From the NCBI RefSeq assembly GCF_001654845.1, contig NZ_LXES01000038.1, positions 1-64,000 of the forward strand: a DNA stretch of 64,000 bases, given 5' to 3'. The stretch is from Enterobacter soli ATCC BAA-2102 (GTDB lineage: Bacteria > Pseudomonadota > Gammaproteobacteria > Enterobacterales > Enterobacteriaceae). This document shows positions 1-9,563 of this stretch, in pieces. The stretch's first letter is position 1; each line of letters starts with the position of its first letter. The notes below the pieces were generated by a model. The model made no database searches. It was not told the origin of the DNA and saw nothing but the letters and a program-made list of their open reading frames with translations. The translations under genes were made by a program, and so were the position numbers.

Positions 1-67
1 TTTCCGGCCGCAGAGAAGACTGAGGGTACCGCGAAGCGGCGATTTTCTTTGCCGGGGAGACGGGATT

Positions 68-95
68 GTTAAGGGGGCGCGATAGCCCCCTTAAC
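68..95. terminator. Perfect 11-bp stem-loop, possible terminator
   Basis: GTTAAGGGGGC at 68-78 and its exact reverse complement at 85-95 enclose a six-base loop. There is no clear T tract on either side, so it may be an attenuating or 3'-end-stabilising hairpin rather than a classical intrinsic terminator. It probably belongs to the gene that ends at or before the left edge. Confidence 0.5.
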
Positions 96-229
96 ACGTT
101 CACCGCAGCGGATTATGGTGGTAGCAGGAAAGTCTGAGTGAACGGAACAATGCCACTAAAATAACAGAGTGGCTTCATACCACTGAACTGACTGGCATTA
201 TAACAAGGTTGTCGTTTTTAATGTTTTCT

Positions 230-316
230 CCCTCTCCCCGTGGGAGAGGGCCGGGGTGAGGGCATCAGCGTGCGCCTTTCCCCCTCACCCTAACCCTCTC
301 CCTCAAGGGAGAGGGG
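230..316. repeat. Pair of inverted REP-like palindromes (BIME-like)
   Basis: Two copies of a CCCTCTCCC...GGGAGAGGG palindrome with a GGGTGAGGG-type tail lie head to head at 230-262 and 280-316. The same unit recurs in this window at 4469-4501, 13002-13037, 13060-13094 and, shortened, at 18395-18415 and 22060-22086. It always sits between genes, as expected for REP elements. It lies downstream of ybiW and may stabilise its mRNA 3' end. Confidence 0.75.
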
Positions 317-324
317 ATGGAGCG

Positions 325-2757
325 TTAAAGCGTATGTTCCGTACGCGCAATAATATCGTCCTGCGCATCCGGCGACAGGGCGGTAAAGAACGCCGAGTAA
401 CCTGCGACACGCACCACCAGGTCGCGGTACTGGTCAGGGTGTTTCTTCGCTTCCATCAGCGTCTCGCGCGACACGATGTTGTACTGAATATGCCAGCCTT
501 TATGCACCTCGAAGAAGGTACGCAGCAGCACCATCAGCTTCTGGCGGTCGCTATCGTTTTCCAGCGTTGCCGGGTTCAGCTTCTGGTTTAACAACACCCC
601 GCCCAGAATCGCCTCGGTCGGCAGCTTGCCGACGGAACCAATCACTGCCGTTGGGCCAAGATGGTCAGTGCCGGACGCCGGGCTTGCGCCTTCCGCCAGT
701 GGCGTATGCGCTTTACGGCCATCCGGGGTTGCCATCGTTGCAGCACCGAACGGTACGTTAGCCGAAATGGAAGATGTCCCGGCGTAATAGTTACCGCCAA
801 TTGGGCCGCGGCCGTAGCGCGGGTTGTGGTACTGCTTAAGTTCCGCAATATAGGTTTCATACGCGCGGGTTAACAGTAAATCGACGCTGTCATCGTCGTT
901 ACCGTATTTCGGCGCACCGTTGATCAGGCGCTGGCGAAGCTGCTCATGGGTTAAACCTTCGTAATCGTCTGCAAGTGCTGCCGCCAACTGCTGCTGACCG
1001 ATAACACCCTGCTCGAAGACCAGCTTTTTAACGGCTGACAGGCTGTTGCCGAGGTTGGCAATACCGACCTGTAGACCGGAAACCCAGTCGTACTTCGCGC
1101 CGCCTTGCTTAATGCTCTTCGCACGCTCGATACAGTCATCCACCAGGGCAGAGCAGAGAATATCGTGGACGTTCTCCTCAAGCATAGTGTCTACCACATA
1201 CTCAATCTCGATGGATTTACGGGTGTAGTAACGGATCTGGGTATCCCAGGCCGCCATGACTTCGTCGAAGTTGTTGAAGTTACCGGCGGAAAGCGCTTTT
1301 TCCTGCGGCAGGAATACTTTACCGCTGGTGGCATCACGACCGCCTTCCAGCGCGGCCAGCATCACGCGCGCAAAGTTAATAAAGCTCATCCCGGTACAGC
1401 GATAGCCCCATTTGCCACCGACGGCGGTTTCGATACAGCCAATCGCCGCATAATCGTAGGCATCGTCTTTTTCAACGCCGAGTTTGATGAACTCCGGGAT
1501 CACGATTTCATCGTTGTTAAAGGCCGGCATCCCGAAACCACAGCGGATCACCTGCACGCAGGCGTCGAGGAAATCGTTGCTCATCCCCGCATGGTAACGC
1601 ACGCTCAGGTTTGGCTGAGTAGAGCGCAGACGGCCGCAGGATTCGAGAATCGCGTAAGAGAGCGGGTTCACCGCATCCATCGGCTCGCCGTTCACCAGTT
1701 TTTGACCGCCAATGGTGACGTTCTGGTACAGCGGGCTGCCCGCAGATGCTTTCGAGTGCGAGCCAGAGCGGATCTTGTTCACTTCCAGCAGCTTCAGCCA
1801 GCAGCTGTGCAGCAGTTCAATGGCATGTTCGCGATCGAGAAACTGGCTCAGTTCGACATCGCGGCGATAGTAAGGGTAGAGATACTGGTCCATACGGGCA
1901 AACGACACGGAGTGGCCGTTGGACTCAATTTGCAGGATAAGCTGGATGAAATAGCACAGTTGCAGCGCCTGCCAGAAGGTTTTTGGCGGTTCGTGGGCAA
2001 TCACATCACAGTTTTCAGCCATCGCCAGCAGTTCGTCACGGCGGCTTTCACGGGTTTCGGTTGAGGCCATTTCACGTGCCAGCGCGGCAAAACGTTCAAT
2101 GTGCAGGCTAACCGCTTCCAGCACAATATCAATCGCTTTCAGGAACTGATCGCCGTGCAGATCGTCCAGCACGGTCAGGTTGATGCGGGAGCGGCGTTCG
2201 GCAACTTTGGCACGCATCCCGTCCAGGCCTTTCTCCAGCACCAGCGGGAAGTTCACGGCCAGGTGTGCGTCACCGGATGTCATATTGCCTTCTGCTTTGA
2301 TGATGCCGGTTTCCAGCAAGCCTTTTTGCTCGTCGGTGAACATGCCGTAGCAGCGATCCTGCACCGTCTGTCCACGCCACCACGGGCAAATTTCATGCAG
2401 CACGCGTTTGTTCTCTTCGCTTACCGCAAAACCTGCCCCTGGGCGATCTGCCAGGTCATCAATCTCTTTTTCAATCCAGGAAACGGTGTATTCCGGGAAG
2501 ATGGGCGCCGCGCGGACTTCGCTTGCCTGGTTACCGATGATCAGCTCATCGTGTTTGATCCAGATGGTGCGTTGCGCCAGGTGATGCGCCAGCGCCAGCG
2601 CACGACGTACCGGGATCGGCTTGTCCATGTGCTGCTGATACATTTCGGTGTAGTGCTGTGCGCGCTCGGTACAGACCGGTGGCTTAACGATGTGCACCAG
2701 TGCCGTTTTGTGTGCCTTAATACGGTCGCTGAGGGTGTTGAGATTCAGGGTAGTCAT
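325..2757 (-). CDS. ybiW: Glycyl radical enzyme YbiW (PflF), 1,5-anhydroglucitol-6-phosphate lyase-type
   Basis: An 810-residue glycyl radical enzyme. The C-terminus carries the radical-site motif RVAGYSAFF and the active-site cysteine lies in AIGCIETA. It has a single Cys rather than the Cys-Cys pair of true pyruvate formate-lyase, so the older 'formate acetyltransferase' label is unlikely. E. coli YbiW has been reported to open the ring of 1,5-anhydroglucitol-6-phosphate, giving 1-deoxyfructose-6-phosphate, which FsaA then splits. The activase gene ybiY lies 4 bases upstream in the same operon and fsaA is divergent, which fits that pathway. The enzyme would be cytosolic and active only without oxygen. 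Assignment to the YbiW family is firm; the substrate is carried over from the family. Confidence 0.93.
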   Translation of the reverse strand: MTTLNLNTLSDRIKAHKTALVHIVKPPVCTERAQHYTEMYQQHMDKPIPVRRALALAHHLAQRTIWIKHDELIIGNQASEVRAAPIFPEYTVSWIEKEIDDLADRPGAGFAVSEENKRVLHEICPWWRGQTVQDRCYGMFTDEQKGLLETGIIKAEGNMTSGDAHLAVNFPLVLEKGLDGMRAKVAERRSRINLTVLDDLHGDQFLKAIDIVLEAVSLHIERFAALAREMASTETRESRRDELLAMAENCDVIAHEPPKTFWQALQLCYFIQLILQIESNGHSVSFARMDQYLYPYYRRDVELSQFLDREHAIELLHSCWLKLLEVNKIRSGSHSKASAGSPLYQNVTIGGQKLVNGEPMDAVNPLSYAILESCGRLRSTQPNLSVRYHAGMSNDFLDACVQVIRCGFGMPAFNNDEIVIPEFIKLGVEKDDAYDYAAIGCIETAVGGKWGYRCTGMSFINFARVMLAALEGGRDATSGKVFLPQEKALSAGNFNNFDEVMAAWDTQIRYYTRKSIEIEYVVDTMLEENVHDILCSALVDDCIERAKSIKQGGAKYDWVSGLQVGIANLGNSLSAVKKLVFEQGVIGQQQLAAALADDYEGLTHEQLRQRLINGAPKYGNDDDSVDLLLTRAYETYIAELKQYHNPRYGRGPIGGNYYAGTSSISANVPFGAATMATPDGRKAHTPLAEGASPASGTDHLGPTAVIGSVGKLPTEAILGGVLLNQKLNPATLENDSDRQKLMVLLRTFFEVHKGWHIQYNIVSRETLMEAKKHPDQYRDLVVRVAGYSAFFTALSPDAQDDIIARTEHTL

Positions 2758-2761
2758 AAGT

Positions 2762-3661
2762 TTATCCTCGTAAGGTCGCGGTTAACCCTTTCCGGCAGGC
2801 ATACTGTTGCGCGAAATCCAGCAGCGCAGGGTTATCCAGCGGTTTATCAGGGGCAGAGTAGGGTTGGCTGAGCAGGGTGTATTTGTTCATACCCAGCGTG
2901 TGATACGGCAGAAAATGAATATCGCGGACGTTCAGTTCATCGGCAGCGAAATTAGTGATCGCGGTGATGGAGGCCTCATCGGCGTTAAAACCCTGGATCA
3001 GCGGCACGCGAATGGTGAGCTGTTTTCCGGCGGCGGCAAGACGCTTAAGGTTATCCAGCACGCGTTTGGCCGAGCCGTCCGTCCACTGTTTGAAGACCTC
3101 GCCATCGACGTGCTTCAGGTCAGCCAGGAACAGATCGACATAGGGTAATGATGGCTCAATGTAGTGCCACGGCACGTGAAGACAGGTTTCAACCGCGGTA
3201 TGAATTCCCTGGTCGTGGCTGGCTTTAAATAAATCGTGCGCCAGATCCGGGTTCATAAAGGGTTCGCCGCCAGAGAGCGTGATCCCGCCGCCGCTGCGGT
3301 CATAAAACGGTTTATCGCGCAACACGGTCGCCATAATCTCTTCGACCTGCTGCTCTTCACCGCAGACGGTGAGAGCCTGAGTGGGGCAGCAGTCGGTGAG
3401 GGCGTCCAGCGTTTCTTCGTTCAGTTTTTCACGATGGATGAGTAGGCCATTTAATGCCCGCTCAATATACCCCGGGGCAGCCTGCTGACACAGGTCGCAG
3501 CCGTCCAGGCACAGGCGAGCGTCAAACAGCACGTCCCGGGTACGGGAGCGGCTTTCCGGGTTCTGACACCAACGGCAGCCCAGGGAACAGCCTTTCAGGA
3601 ACACCACGGTACGAATACCTGGGCCATCGTGGGTAGAATAACGCTGTATATTGAAGATCAT
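2762..3661 (-). CDS. ybiY: Glycyl radical enzyme activase YbiY (radical SAM)
   Basis: A 299-residue radical SAM protein that installs the glycyl radical on YbiW. The SAM [4Fe-4S] motif is GCSLGCRWC near residues 24-32. Two further cysteine clusters follow (CLDGCDLC and a DCCPTQAL region), as in larger activases with extra ferredoxin-type clusters, and [16 protein letters not shown] is the family signature. The start at 3661 (MIFNIQRY) matches E. coli; an in-frame ATG five codons upstream also exists. It lies directly upstream of ybiW with a 4-base gap, so the two are co-transcribed. Confidence 0.93.
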   Translation of the reverse strand: MIFNIQRYSTHDGPGIRTVVFLKGCSLGCRWCQNPESRSRTRDVLFDARLCLDGCDLCQQAAPGYIERALNGLLIHREKLNEETLDALTDCCPTQALTVCGEEQQVEEIMATVLRDKPFYDRSGGGITLSGGEPFMNPDLAHDLFKASHDQGIHTAVETCLHVPWHYIEPSLPYVDLFLADLKHVDGEVFKQWTDGSAKRVLDNLKRLAAAGKQLTIRVPLIQGFNADEASITAITNFAADELNVRDIHFLPYHTLGMNKYTLLSQPYSAPDKPLDNPALLDFAQQYACRKGLTATLRG

Positions 3662-3789
3662 TATTTCGCCTCTCATCTTGCATATGAAGATTAAATTACT
3701 TTCGAATGAAAGTTATCTTGATGCAGGTCAACTCTTGAGCGGGTTTTGCCGTGATAGGGTAAATGCAGGCTAATTTTGAGGGTTACATC

Positions 3790-4452
3790 ATGGAACTTTA
3801 TCTCGACACATCCGACGTTGCGGCAGTCAAAAAACTGGCCCGCATCTTCCCGCTGGCTGGTGTAACCACCAACCCGAGCATTGTTGCGGCAGGTAAAACA
3901 CCGCTGGATGTGTTACTGCCCGAGTTGCACGACGCGCTGGGTGGCAAAGGCCGCCTGTTTGCACAGGTGATGGCGACCACCGCAGAAGGCATGGTGGAAG
4001 ATGCGCGTAAGCTGCGCGCCATTATCAATGACCTGGTGGTGAAAGTGCCGGTGACGGCAGAAGGGCTGGCGGCAATCAAAATGCTGAAAGCGGAAGGTAT
4101 TCCAACGCTTGGCACGGCGGTTTACGGTGCCGCGCAGGGGATGCTGTCCGCGCTGGCGGGGGCTGAGTATGTCGCACCATACGTTAACCGGGTGGATGCG
4201 CAGGGCGGGGACGGTATCCAGACCGTTGTGGAATTGCAGCAGTTGCTGTCGCTTCATGCTCCGCAGTCCAAAGTGCTGGCCGCCAGTTTCAAAACGCCGC
4301 GTCAGGCCCTGGATTGCCTGCTGGCGGGCTGCGAGTCAATTACGCTGCCGCTGGATGTGGCGCAGCAGTTTATTACCTCACCTGCTGTGGATGCGGCGAT
4401 TGTGAAGTTTGAGCAGGACTGGCAGGGGGCGTTTGGACGGACGTCTATCTGA
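3790..4452 (+). CDS. fsaA: Fructose-6-phosphate aldolase FsaA
   Basis: A 220-residue class I aldolase of the transaldolase-like family. The Schiff-base lysine is Lys85 in DLVVKVPVT, and GVTTNPSI (24-31) is the family motif. It cleaves fructose-6-phosphate to dihydroxyacetone and glyceraldehyde-3-phosphate; the reported role with YbiW is splitting 1-deoxyfructose-6-phosphate to hydroxyacetone and glyceraldehyde-3-phosphate. The ATG at 3790 was chosen over an upstream ATG at 3763 because it gives the usual [10 protein letters not shown] start and length. It is divergent from ybiYW with a 128-base promoter region between, and convergent with moeB. Confidence 0.95.
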   Translation: MELYLDTSDVAAVKKLARIFPLAGVTTNPSIVAAGKTPLDVLLPELHDALGGKGRLFAQVMATTAEGMVEDARKLRAIINDLVVKVPVTAEGLAAIKMLKAEGIPTLGTAVYGAAQGMLSALAGAEYVAPYVNRVDAQGGDGIQTVVELQQLLSLHAPQSKVLAASFKTPRQALDCLLAGCESITLPLDVAQQFITSPAVDAAIVKFEQDWQGAFGRTSI

Positions 4453-4468
4453 CGGGTGCGGCCTGATG

Positions 4469-4501
4469 CCCTCACCCCAACCCTCTCCCACAGGGAGAGG
4501 G
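4469..4501. repeat. REP-like palindrome between fsaA and moeB
   Basis: A single copy of the CCCTCACCC...CCCTCTCCC-CA-GGGAGAGGG unit starting 16 bases after the fsaA stop. It is the same family as at 280-316 and 13060-13094. Confidence 0.7.
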
Positions 4502-4516
4502 AGCAAATACTAAAAC

Positions 4517-4543
4517 GGCAACCTGAAGGTTGCTGTTTGCTTT
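4517..4543. terminator. Bidirectional intrinsic terminator between fsaA and moeB
   Basis: The stem GCAACC (4518-4523) and GGTTGC (4528-4533) with a TGAA loop is followed on the plus strand by a T-rich tail. On the minus strand it is followed by CGTTTTAG. It is placed to end both convergent genes. Confidence 0.7.
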
Positions 4544-5294
4544 AACCTCCGCAAACCTCACACCCCGGATTACGCATCAGCTTCATCTCACGGAACTGGC
4601 AGGTCATCGCGTCATACATCACGATTTTGCCTGCCGCGGGTGTGCCGTAACGGGTCAGTACCTTGATCGCTTCCATCGCCTGCATAGAGCCAATCACCCC
4701 CACTAACGGAGCCATCACTCCCGCCTCAACACAGGTCAGCGCATTCTCACCAAACAAGCGGCTCAGGCAGCGGTAGCAGGGCTCGCCTTCGACGTAAGTA
4801 AATACACTGATTTGCCCTTCCATACGGATTGCTGCCCCGGAAACCAGCGGCGTTTTATGGGCAAAACAGCCCGCATTGAGCTGATTACGAATCGTCACGT
4901 TATCGGTGCAGTCCAGCACCAGGTCATGCCGGGCGATTTGCGCGAACAGCGCGTCCTCATCCAGCATGGCGTTAATAAGGGTGAACTGAACGTTGGGATT
5001 GATGCGCGTCAGTGCCGTTTTTGCTGACTCGACTTTGGCTTCGCCGAGCGTGGCATCGCTGTGCAGCGTCTGGCGTTGCAGATTCGACAGCGACACGGTG
5101 TCAAAATCCAGCAGCGTCATGTTGCCGACACCTGCCGCAGCCAGGTACTGCGCGGCGGCACAGCCCAGGCCACCCAGCCCTACCACCAGCACACTGGCGG
5201 CTTTAAGTGCTTCCTGGCCGTCGAAGTCAAAACCGCGCAGCACAATCTGACGGTTATAGCGCAGCATCTCCTGATCGCTCAGTTCTACCGTCAT
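4542..5294 (-). CDS. moeB: Molybdopterin-synthase adenylyltransferase MoeB
   Basis: A 250-residue E1-like enzyme that adenylates the C-terminal glycine of MoaD so that sulfur can be loaded for molybdopterin synthesis. It has the nucleotide-binding loop VVGLGGLGC, the RYNRQI segment that contacts ATP, and two zinc-binding CxxC pairs (CYRC and CEVC near the C-terminus). The gene follows moeA by 2 bases in the same orientation, forming the usual moeAB operon of molybdenum cofactor synthesis. Confidence 0.96.
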   Translation of the reverse strand: MTVELSDQEMLRYNRQIVLRGFDFDGQEALKAASVLVVGLGGLGCAAAQYLAAAGVGNMTLLDFDTVSLSNLQRQTLHSDATLGEAKVESAKTALTRINPNVQFTLINAMLDEDALFAQIARHDLVLDCTDNVTIRNQLNAGCFAHKTPLVSGAAIRMEGQISVFTYVEGEPCYRCLSRLFGENALTCVEAGVMAPLVGVIGSMQAMEAIKVLTRYGTPAAGKIVMYDAMTCQFREMKLMRNPGCEVCGG

Positions 5295-5296
5295 GA

Positions 5297-6529
5297 TTAG
5301 CCCCCAAACAGGTGATTAAAGGTTTCCACCTCAACCCATTCGCCCGCTTCTACATGACCGCGTTCGCGCTCGAGCACGATAAAGCAGTTGCCCTGGCTGA
5401 ATGAGCTGAAAATATGCGAACCCTGATGCCCCGTGGTGCTGACTTCCAGCTCGCCATCGGCGTTGCGCGCCAGAATACCGCGCTGGAAATCAAGACGACC
5501 CGGTGACTTCTTCAGACGGGTTGCCGCCCGCACGCGCAGGCGTTGCGGAAGCGGGCTGGCGTTATTGCCAGACAGTTTTGCCAGCAGCGGCTGCACCAGC
5601 TGATAGAAGGTCAGGGCGGCGGATACCGGGTTGCCAGGCAGGCCGCAGAACCAGCTGTGATCCAGCTTGCCAAAGGCGAACGGTTTCCCGGGTTTAATAG
5701 CCAGTTTCCAGAAGCCAATTTCACCCAGCTCTTCAAGAATGGTTTTGGTGTAATCCGCTTCGCCAACAGACACGCCGCCGGAACTTATCACCACATCCGC
5801 GCATTTATCCGCCTCAATAAAGGCAGCGCGCAGCTTTTCGGGATCGTCAGGAATAATGCCCAGGTTGACCACTTCACAGCCAAGCTGTTCCAGCATCAGG
5901 TGCACCGCCAGGCGGTTGGTGTCGTAAATCTGCCCCTCTTGCAGCGGCTGACCCGGCAGTTGCAGCTCATCACCGGTAGAGAAGACCGCAACGCGCACGC
6001 GACGGATAACGTCGATATCGGCGATACCCAGAGACGCCAGCACCGGCAGCTCTGCCACCGTCAGTTTTTGCCCGGCGCTGAATACGGTCGCACCAAGCGT
6101 AATATCTTCACCCGTGCGACGGATGTTCTGGCCTGCCTTGACGCTGGCGGTAAAACGCACGCCGTCGTCGGTTTGTTCGGTTTCTTCCTGCATCACCACG
6201 GCATCGCAACCGGCTGGCACTGGCGCGCCGGTCATGATCCGGATGCAGCTACCGGCAGGCCACTCACCGTTAAACGGCTGGCCCGCAAAGGCTTTACCTG
6301 CCACAGGCAGCGCCAGACCCGTCTGGATATCCGCCAGGCGTACCGCGTAACCGTCCATCGCGGAGTTATCGAATCCCGGCACATTGAGCGGAGAAACGAT
6401 ATCACGCGCCGCAATGCGCCCGAAACAGCGTACTAAGGGCAGCGTTTCGTGGTCTTGCAGCGGGGAAATGCGGTCGAGCATCTGGGTCAGTGCCGTGTCG
6501 AGCGGCATCAGTCCGGCGGTAAAATCCAT
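5297..6529 (-). CDS. moeA: Molybdopterin molybdotransferase MoeA
   Basis: A 411-residue cytosolic enzyme that inserts molybdate into adenylylated molybdopterin. It contains the MoeA N-terminal signature [12 protein letters not shown], the MoCF-biosynthesis motif [12 protein letters not shown], and GLPGNPVSA near the C-terminus. The start at 6529 is preceded by AGGAG at good spacing and gives the E. coli length of 411; an upstream in-frame ATG at 6565 would add 12 residues and lacks support. It is divergent from iaaA. Confidence 0.96.
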   Translation of the reverse strand: MDFTAGLMPLDTALTQMLDRISPLQDHETLPLVRCFGRIAARDIVSPLNVPGFDNSAMDGYAVRLADIQTGLALPVAGKAFAGQPFNGEWPAGSCIRIMTGAPVPAGCDAVVMQEETEQTDDGVRFTASVKAGQNIRRTGEDITLGATVFSAGQKLTVAELPVLASLGIADIDVIRRVRVAVFSTGDELQLPGQPLQEGQIYDTNRLAVHLMLEQLGCEVVNLGIIPDDPEKLRAAFIEADKCADVVISSGGVSVGEADYTKTILEELGEIGFWKLAIKPGKPFAFGKLDHSWFCGLPGNPVSAALTFYQLVQPLLAKLSGNNASPLPQRLRVRAATRLKKSPGRLDFQRGILARNADGELEVSTTGHQGSHIFSSFSQGNCFIVLERERGHVEAGEWVEVETFNHLFGG

Positions 6530-6718
6530 GGGTGGCTCCTGCGGAGTAACAACGAAAGCGCTCATTATGGCAGAAAAGTGCCACTAACTGTATGACCCGA
6601 TGGGTGTACCCTTTACATCACCGTGGCGTCTTTCTATATTCAAAAATTATCTGAAGAATCAGCAACGATAATGATATTTATAGAAAAAGCCGCTGGTCAG
6701 GCGGATGGGTGATGCGAA

Positions 6719-7657
6719 ATGGTTAATGCGGTAATCGCAATTCATGGCGGCGCTGGGGCAATCACCCGTGCGCAGCTCAGTCCCGAGCAGGAAAAACGTT
6801 ATATCGACGCGCTTTATAATATTGTGGAAACAGGGCAGCGAATGCTGGAAGCGGGCGAGAGCGCGCTGGATGTCGTGACCGAAGCCGTTCGTCTGCTGGA
6901 GGAGTGTCCGCTGTTTAATGCCGGGATTGGTTCGGTGTTTACCCGCGACGAAACGCACGAGCTTGATGCCTGTGTGATGGACGGCATCACCCTTAAAGCC
7001 GGTGCGGTTGCCGGGGTAAGCCATCTGCGTAACCCTGTTCTGGCGGCGCGTCTGGTGATGGAAAACAGCCCTCATGTCCTGCTGACAGGCGCAGGGGCGG
7101 AACAATTTGCCGTTGAGCACGGGATGGAATCGGTATCTCCCGACCTGTTTTCGACTCCGGAACGCTATCAGCAGTTACTGGATGCCCGTTCAGAGGGGAT
7201 TACACAGCTTGACCATACCGCGCCGCTGGATGAGAACAGCAAAATGGGTACGGTGGGTGCGGTTGCGCTGGATAAAGCCGGCAACCTCGCTGCCGCAACG
7301 TCTACCGGCGGCATGACGAACAAGCTGCCAGGGCGGGTAGGCGACAGCCCACTGCCCGGGGCGGGATGCTATGCCAATAACGCCACAGCGGCGGTCTCCT
7401 GTACCGGAACCGGCGAGGTGTTTATTCGCGCGCTGGCAGCGTATGACATTACCGCGCTGATGGATTACGGCGGTTTGAGTCTGGCGGAAGCCTGTGAGCG
7501 AGTGGTGATGGAAAAACTCCCGGCGCTGGGCGGCGTGGGCGGGGTAATCGCTGTGGATCATGAGGGAAACGTGGCGTTGCCCTTTAACAGCGAAGGCATG
7601 TACCGCGCCTGGGGTTATGCCGGAGATGCGCCCAGTACGGGGATTTATCGTGAATAA
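6719..7657 (+). CDS. iaaA: Isoaspartyl peptidase / L-asparaginase IaaA
   Basis: A 312-residue N-terminal nucleophile hydrolase. It is made as a precursor that cuts itself before the nucleophile threonine, here Thr178 in KMGTVGAV, giving alpha and beta subunits. It hydrolyses beta-aspartyl (isoaspartyl) dipeptides and asparagine. Motifs IHGGAGA at the N-terminus and [18 protein letters not shown] downstream of the nucleophile are intact. It lies 11 bases upstream of gsiA, and in E. coli iaaA is transcribed with gsiABCD, linking peptide hydrolysis with glutathione import. Confidence 0.95.
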   Translation: MVNAVIAIHGGAGAITRAQLSPEQEKRYIDALYNIVETGQRMLEAGESALDVVTEAVRLLEECPLFNAGIGSVFTRDETHELDACVMDGITLKAGAVAGVSHLRNPVLAARLVMENSPHVLLTGAGAEQFAVEHGMESVSPDLFSTPERYQQLLDARSEGITQLDHTAPLDENSKMGTVGAVALDKAGNLAAATSTGGMTNKLPGRVGDSPLPGAGCYANNATAAVSCTGTGEVFIRALAAYDITALMDYGGLSLAEACERVVMEKLPALGGVGGVIAVDHEGNVALPFNSEGMYRAWGYAGDAPSTGIYRE

Positions 7658-7668
7658 GGGGGTTATGC

Positions 7669-9540
7669 GTGCCGCACAGTGAAAAGCTGGACAGCCGTGA
7701 GGTTCTGGCGGTTCAACAACTGAATATTGCGTTTCAGGAAGAGCGGCAGTTCATCCCCGCAGTAAAAAATCTGTCGTTTTCGCTTAATCGTGGCGAAACG
7801 CTGGCGATTGTTGGCGAGTCTGGTTCAGGTAAGTCGGTCACGGCGCTGTCATTAATGCGCCTGCTCGAACAGTCGGGTGGAAAGGTGGAGTGCGACACGA
7901 TGCTGCTGCGTCGTCGCAATCGCCAGGTGATTGATTTAACCAAACTGAGTTCATCGCAAATGCAGGGGGTACGCGGCGCGGATATTGCGATGATTTTCCA
8001 GGAGCCTATGACCTCCCTGAACCCGGTTTTCCCGGTAGGTGAACAGATTGCAGAGTCTATCCGCCTGCATCAGGGCTTAAGCGGCGATGAAGCGCTGGCT
8101 GAAGCAAAACGAATGCTGGAACAAGTGCGTATTCCTGAAGCGCAGGCCATTTTGTCGCGCTATCCGCATCAGCTTTCAGGCGGAATGCGCCAGCGCGTGA
8201 TGATTGCGATGGCGCTGTCGTGCCGCCCGGCGGTGCTGATCGCCGACGAGCCGACCACCGCGCTGGATGTGACGATTCAGGCCCAGATCCTGCAACTGAT
8301 TAAAGTGCTGCAACAGGAAATGGAAATGGGGGTGATTTTTATCACCCATGACATGGGCGTTGTGGCGGATGTTGCCGATCGTGTGCTGGTGATGCACCAG
8401 GGCATTGCCGTTGAAATGGGCAGTGTCGAGCAGATATTCCATGCCCCGGAACATCCCTATACCAAAGCATTACTGGCTGCTGTGCCGCGTCTGGGCGCAA
8501 TGAACGGCAGCGCGTTACCGCGGCGTTTTCCGTTGATTTCACCGGGTGATAACGGGCAACAGGAAGCTGAAACAGAACAGGACACGGTTGTGCCGGGTCA
8601 ACCTGTGTTGCAGGTGCGTAATCTTGTGACCCGCTTCCCGTTGCGCAGTGGGCTGTTTAATCGCGTGAAGCGGGAAGTTCATGCCGTAGAGAACGTCAGT
8701 TTTGATCTCTGGCCGGGTGAAACGCTGGCGCTGGTTGGGGAGTCGGGTTGCGGTAAGTCTACCACCGGGCGGGCGCTACTGCGGCTGGTGGAGTCTCAGG
8801 AAGGGAGTATCACCTTTAACGGGGAACGTATTGATACCCTGCCTTCCAGCAAGCTCCAGCCGCTGCGTCGGGATATTCAGTTTATTTTCCAGGATCCCTA
8901 CGCCTCGCTCGACCCGCGTCATACGGTTGGCTATTCAATAATGGAGCCGTTGCGGGTGCATAACCTGCTCGACGGTGAGGCGGCCCAGCGGCGGGTGGCC
9001 TGGTTACTGGAACGTGTTGGATTACTGCCTGAACACGCCTGGCGGTATCCGCATGAGTTTTCCGGTGGTCAGCGACAGCGAATCTGTATTGCACGCGCGC
9101 TGGCGCTGAATCCGAAAGTGGTGATTGCCGATGAGTCGGTGTCGGCGCTGGATGTCTCTATTCGCGCGCAAATCATTAACTTATTGCTCGATTTACAGCG
9201 GGATATGGGCATCGCGTTTTTGTTTATCTCGCACGATATGGCCGTTGTTGAGCGCATCAGCCACCGGGTCGCGGTGATGTTACAGGGGCAGATTGTTGAG
9301 ATTGGCCCCCGTCAGGCGGTATTTGAAAACCCGCAGCATCCCTATACCCGTAAGCTGATGGCGGCTGTACCGGTTGCTGATCCTGCCCATCGCCACGCCC
9401 AGCGCGTGCTGTTGCAGGATGAGATGCCGGGTAATATTCGTAAACCGGGCGAATCGGTGGAGCGCGTGACGCTTCGCGAAGTCAGTCCAGGTCATTTTGT
9501 GGCACCTCCGCGTCAGGACAATGCATTCTCGCGGTTATAA
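7669..9540 (+). CDS. gsiA: Glutathione import ATP-binding protein GsiA
   Basis: A 623-residue double ABC ATPase that powers the GsiBCD glutathione importer. Both halves are complete: Walker A GESGSGKS at 49-56 and GESGCGKS near 357, signature motifs LSGGMRQR and FSGGQRQR, and Walker B ADEPTT and ADESVS. Each half ends with the oligopeptide-transporter C-terminal segment ([16 protein letters not shown]). The start is GTG at 7669 (MPHSEKLD); a nearby ATG at 7664 is out of frame. It is second in the iaaA-gsiABCD operon. Confidence 0.95.
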   Translation: MPHSEKLDSREVLAVQQLNIAFQEERQFIPAVKNLSFSLNRGETLAIVGESGSGKSVTALSLMRLLEQSGGKVECDTMLLRRRNRQVIDLTKLSSSQMQGVRGADIAMIFQEPMTSLNPVFPVGEQIAESIRLHQGLSGDEALAEAKRMLEQVRIPEAQAILSRYPHQLSGGMRQRVMIAMALSCRPAVLIADEPTTALDVTIQAQILQLIKVLQQEMEMGVIFITHDMGVVADVADRVLVMHQGIAVEMGSVEQIFHAPEHPYTKALLAAVPRLGAMNGSALPRRFPLISPGDNGQQEAETEQDTVVPGQPVLQVRNLVTRFPLRSGLFNRVKREVHAVENVSFDLWPGETLALVGESGCGKSTTGRALLRLVESQEGSITFNGERIDTLPSSKLQPLRRDIQFIFQDPYASLDPRHTVGYSIMEPLRVHNLLDGEAAQRRVAWLLERVGLLPEHAWRYPHEFSGGQRQRICIARALALNPKVVIADESVSALDVSIRAQIINLLLDLQRDMGIAFLFISHDMAVVERISHRVAVMLQGQIVEIGPRQAVFENPQHPYTRKLMAAVPVADPAHRHAQRVLLQDEMPGNIRKPGESVERVTLREVSPGHFVAPPRQDNAFSRL

Positions 9541-9563
9541 CTTACAACAGGCAGGAGAACACA

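Larger units (their letters stand above)
1..324. other. Non-coding left-edge segment with hairpin and paired REP-like repeats
   Basis: No coding region is supported here. A plus-strand reading of the first 72 bases stays open until TAA at about 70-72, so the last residues of a gene running off the left edge cannot be excluded, but I do not recognise them. The segment holds a perfect 11-bp stem-loop (68-95) and two oppositely oriented REP-like palindromes (230-262 and 280-316) just past the ybiW stop codon. The remainder, 96-229, shows nothing I can name. Confidence 0.6.

Noticed and set aside
1105..2871. Long plus-strand readings opposite ybiW and ybiY (319 and 256 codons)
   Set aside because: They are antisense to clear conserved enzymes, lack ribosome-binding sites and show no family motif; high-GC codon structure makes such shadows common here.
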